The notes under the pieces: model-generated
What the model saw: the letters and a program-made list of their open reading frames with translations, nothing else
What the model was told of the DNA's origin: nothing
Database searches by the model: none
DNA from: Oscillibacter sp.
GTDB taxonomy: Bacteria > Bacillota > Clostridia > Oscillospirales > Oscillospiraceae
Assembly: GCA_017380995.1 (NCBI GenBank)
Contig: JAFOCY010000170.1
Span: 1 to 6,483 of the forward strand
Direction of reading: 5' to 3'
Length of the DNA stretch: 6,483 nucleotides
Made by a program: the position numbers and the translations under genes
Shown here: positions 5,006-6,483 of the stretch, one piece after another
Layout of the letters: each line of letters begins with the position of its first letter
Position numbering within the stretch: position 1 is the first letter of the stretch

Positions 5006-6483
5006 TCAGTGTTCCAGCTGGTCCTGGGCCCGCTTTTTCAGTAGGAATAGGGAGAGGATCTCGGAAAGTACGGTGAGAAGGTCGATCTTGTCCTGGGTCC
5101 AGACCTGGTTGGTGGTGCACTCGTCAAAGCCCACGTAGCCCCGGAAGGCACCGCCATCCCGTATGGCGCACTGCAGCGTGGATTTGACGCCCTGAGAGGC
5201 CAGAAGATCATAGTGAGCCCTGGGAAGGATGGTGATATCAGGACAGTAGAATACGCCCCGGGCGTTGAACTGCTCCTCATAATCCGGGAAAAGGGGAGCG
5301 ATTTTCTGGCGATTCTCCATCTCCGACCGGATGCCTTTTGCGCACCATTCAAAGGTGTTGCTGCAGGTTTTGCCGCCGGGATCGGTTTCAAAGATATAGG
5401 CCCGGCTGATGTGCATTTTCTGACCGATGAGCTCCAGCACAGAGTCAATGGCCTTTTCCGGCTCCGCGGAGTCATAAAGGCGGCGGAAAACATAGTGGAC
5501 AAGTCCGCTGTTGTCTTCCATGCGGCGGGAGTCGGAGTCAATGGCGGTGCGGGCGGCGGAGACGGCCGCCGACTTGGGCAGGAAGTCATGGTCGGAGATA
5601 TCGTAGAAGGCACAGCGGTTCTTGCCCTGGGCCTTGGCGCGGTAGAGCGCCTGGTCGGCGTGCTGGAACAGCTCCTCAAAGGAGATGCCGTGCTCCGGGG
5701 CAAGGGCCACGCCGATGGAGCAGGAGAGGCCGCAGTCACTCAGGCGGTCCTTGAAAAGGTTGCAGAAGGATTCCATCATGCCCGCGCAGCGGCGCTGGAC
5801 CAGCTCGCGGCTGGGGATGTTGCTCATAAAGACCATGAACTCATCGCCGCCGATGCGGGCGATGATGTCATCAGAGCGGAAGAAACGGCGGATCTCCGCG
5901 GCGGTCTGGGTGATGACGGTGTCGCCGAAAAGGTGGCCGTGGTAATCATTGACCATCTTGAAGTTGTCCAGGTCGATGATGAGCAATGCGGCCTGATCCT
6001 CCGGCCGGCGGCCCAGAAGGCGGGCTTCCACCTGGTGGCGGGAGGTATTTTTATTGAGAAGTTTGGTCAGGGAATCCCGCTCGGCCTTGCTCTGCAGGGC
6101 CTGGGCAGCCCGTTTTTCCGCGTCAATATTGATGATCACACCTACGGCCTTGAAGGGCTTTCCGTCTGCGCCGTACTGAGCAGTAGCGCGGAGGCGGCAC
6201 CAGAGGTATCGTCCGTCGGATTTGGCAATGCGCAGTTCCGCGTCCTGATAGTCGGCGCCGTTTTTCAGCGAATGCATCCGCTCAAGGAAGAGGGGGAGGT
6301 CATCGGGATGGAAGTGGGAGGAGGTGGCCACCCGGGAACTGAAATTGGCGCAAAGAGGCTCAAAGCCGAAGAGGGCCTGCCACTTGTTGGAGCAGATGAC
6401 ATGGTCCGAGACCATGTCCCACTCAAAGACGATGTCGTCCGTCTGGGCCATGATGATCTGGTGGCGCTCCAGGGACTGGTGCA
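5006..6483 (-). CDS. PAS-GGDEF-GAF diguanylate cyclase (5' end beyond window)
   Basis: C-terminal 491 residues of a signalling protein that should make cyclic di-GMP from two GTP. The frame is open to the right edge: HQSLERHQII precedes MAQTDDIVFEWD, the normal lead-in of a PAS domain, so the ATG at 6451 is internal. Visible residues about 8-125 form a PAS/PAC sensor (DDIVFEWDMV ... DGRYLWCRLRATAQ ... GVIINIDAEKRA). Residues about 132-295 are a GGDEF domain with DSLTKLLNK, the metal/substrate segment IIDLDNFKMVND, an intact GGDEF at 211-215, and RSDD (202-205) placed five residues before it, an intact product-inhibition I-site. Residues about 325-480 resemble a GAF domain (SNTFEWCAKGI ... GVFYCPDI ... 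CAIRDGGAFRGYVGFDE). The protein ends right after the helix LLKKRAQDQLEH. Catalytic activity is predicted from intact motifs; the sensed ligands are unknown. Convergent with pilT across a shared terminator. Confidence 0.93.
   Translation of the reverse strand, partial: HQSLERHQIIMAQTDDIVFEWDMVSDHVICSNKWQALFGFEPLCANFSSRVATSSHFHPDDLPLFLERMHSLKNGADYQDAELRIAKSDGRYLWCRLRATAQYGADGKPFKAVGVIINIDAEKRAAQALQSKAERDSLTKLLNKNTSRHQVEARLLGRRPEDQAALLIIDLDNFKMVNDYHGHLFGDTVITQTAAEIRRFFRSDDIIARIGGDEFMVFMSNIPSRELVQRRCAGMMESFCNLFKDRLSDCGLSCSIGVALAPEHGISFEELFQHADQALYRAKAQGKNRCAFYDISDHDFLPKSAAVSAARTAIDSDSRRMEDNSGLVHYVFRRLYDSAEPEKAIDSVLELIGQKMHISRAYIFETDPGGKTCSNTFEWCAKGIRSEMENRQKIAPLFPDYEEQFNARGVFYCPDITILPRAHYDLLASQGVKSTLQCAIRDGGAFRGYVGFDECTTNQVWTQDKIDLLTVLSEILSLFLLKKRAQDQLEH

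Noticed and set aside
5006..6451. Taking the ATG at 6451 as the start of the GGDEF protein
   Set aside because: The frame continues to the window edge with HQSLERHQII, which is the usual helix before a PAS domain, and no RBS precedes that ATG. The gene is treated as 5'-partial.
1..6483. tRNA, rRNA, CRISPR array, insertion sequence or attachment site
   Set aside because: No tandem spaced repeats, transposase-like coding sequence, terminal inverted repeats or tRNA-like cloverleaf was seen; almost all of the window is ordinary coding sequence.

Overview
The window most likely comes from a high-GC member of the Clostridia, probably a gut Oscillospiraceae of the Flavonifractor/Intestinimonas type. 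The evidence is GC-rich coding sequence, strong GGAGG-type ribosome binding sites, AT-rich extended -10 promoters, a SARP/BTAD regulator of the clostridial kind, and a PAS-GGDEF-GAF signalling protein. This placement is inference from style and protein resemblance, not a database result.

Layout. (1) Bases 1-1001, minus strand: the first 333 codons of a winged-helix plus BTAD (SARP/AfsR-like) transcriptional regulator. It starts at a TTG and runs off the left edge. (2) Bases 1002-1187: an AT-rich divergent intergenic region with outward promoters and a pair of CTGCAG repeats whose geometry resembles SARP binding sites. (3) Bases 1188-4951, plus strand: a tight six-gene operon of type IV pilus character. 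It encodes a GspF/PilC platform protein, four small single-pass membrane proteins that look like divergent pilins or minor pilins, and a PilT retraction ATPase. Genes overlap by ATGA or lie 2-17 bases apart. (4) Bases 4957-4995: a long perfect hairpin with T tracts on both strands, a bidirectional terminator between convergent genes. (5) Bases 5006-6483, minus strand: the C-terminal 491 residues of a PAS-GGDEF-GAF diguanylate cyclase that runs off the right edge.

How the parts may work together. The operon encodes a membrane platform, candidate pilin-like subunits and a retraction motor, so it should contribute to a type IV pilus-like envelope fibre (twitching, adhesion or DNA uptake). No extension ATPase (PilB/GspE), prepilin peptidase, PilM/N/O assembly proteins or canonical GFTLxE major pilin is encoded here. 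The operon is bounded by a divergent regulator on one side and a terminator on the other, so the missing parts must be elsewhere in the genome or not needed. The BTAD regulator is a natural candidate controller, and the neighbouring cyclase makes a c-di-GMP link possible but unproven.

The most interesting observations are the set of four degenerate pilin-like proteins that parallels a minor-pilin tip complex, the presence of PilT without PilB in a self-contained operon, and the SARP-like repeat arrangement before the operon.
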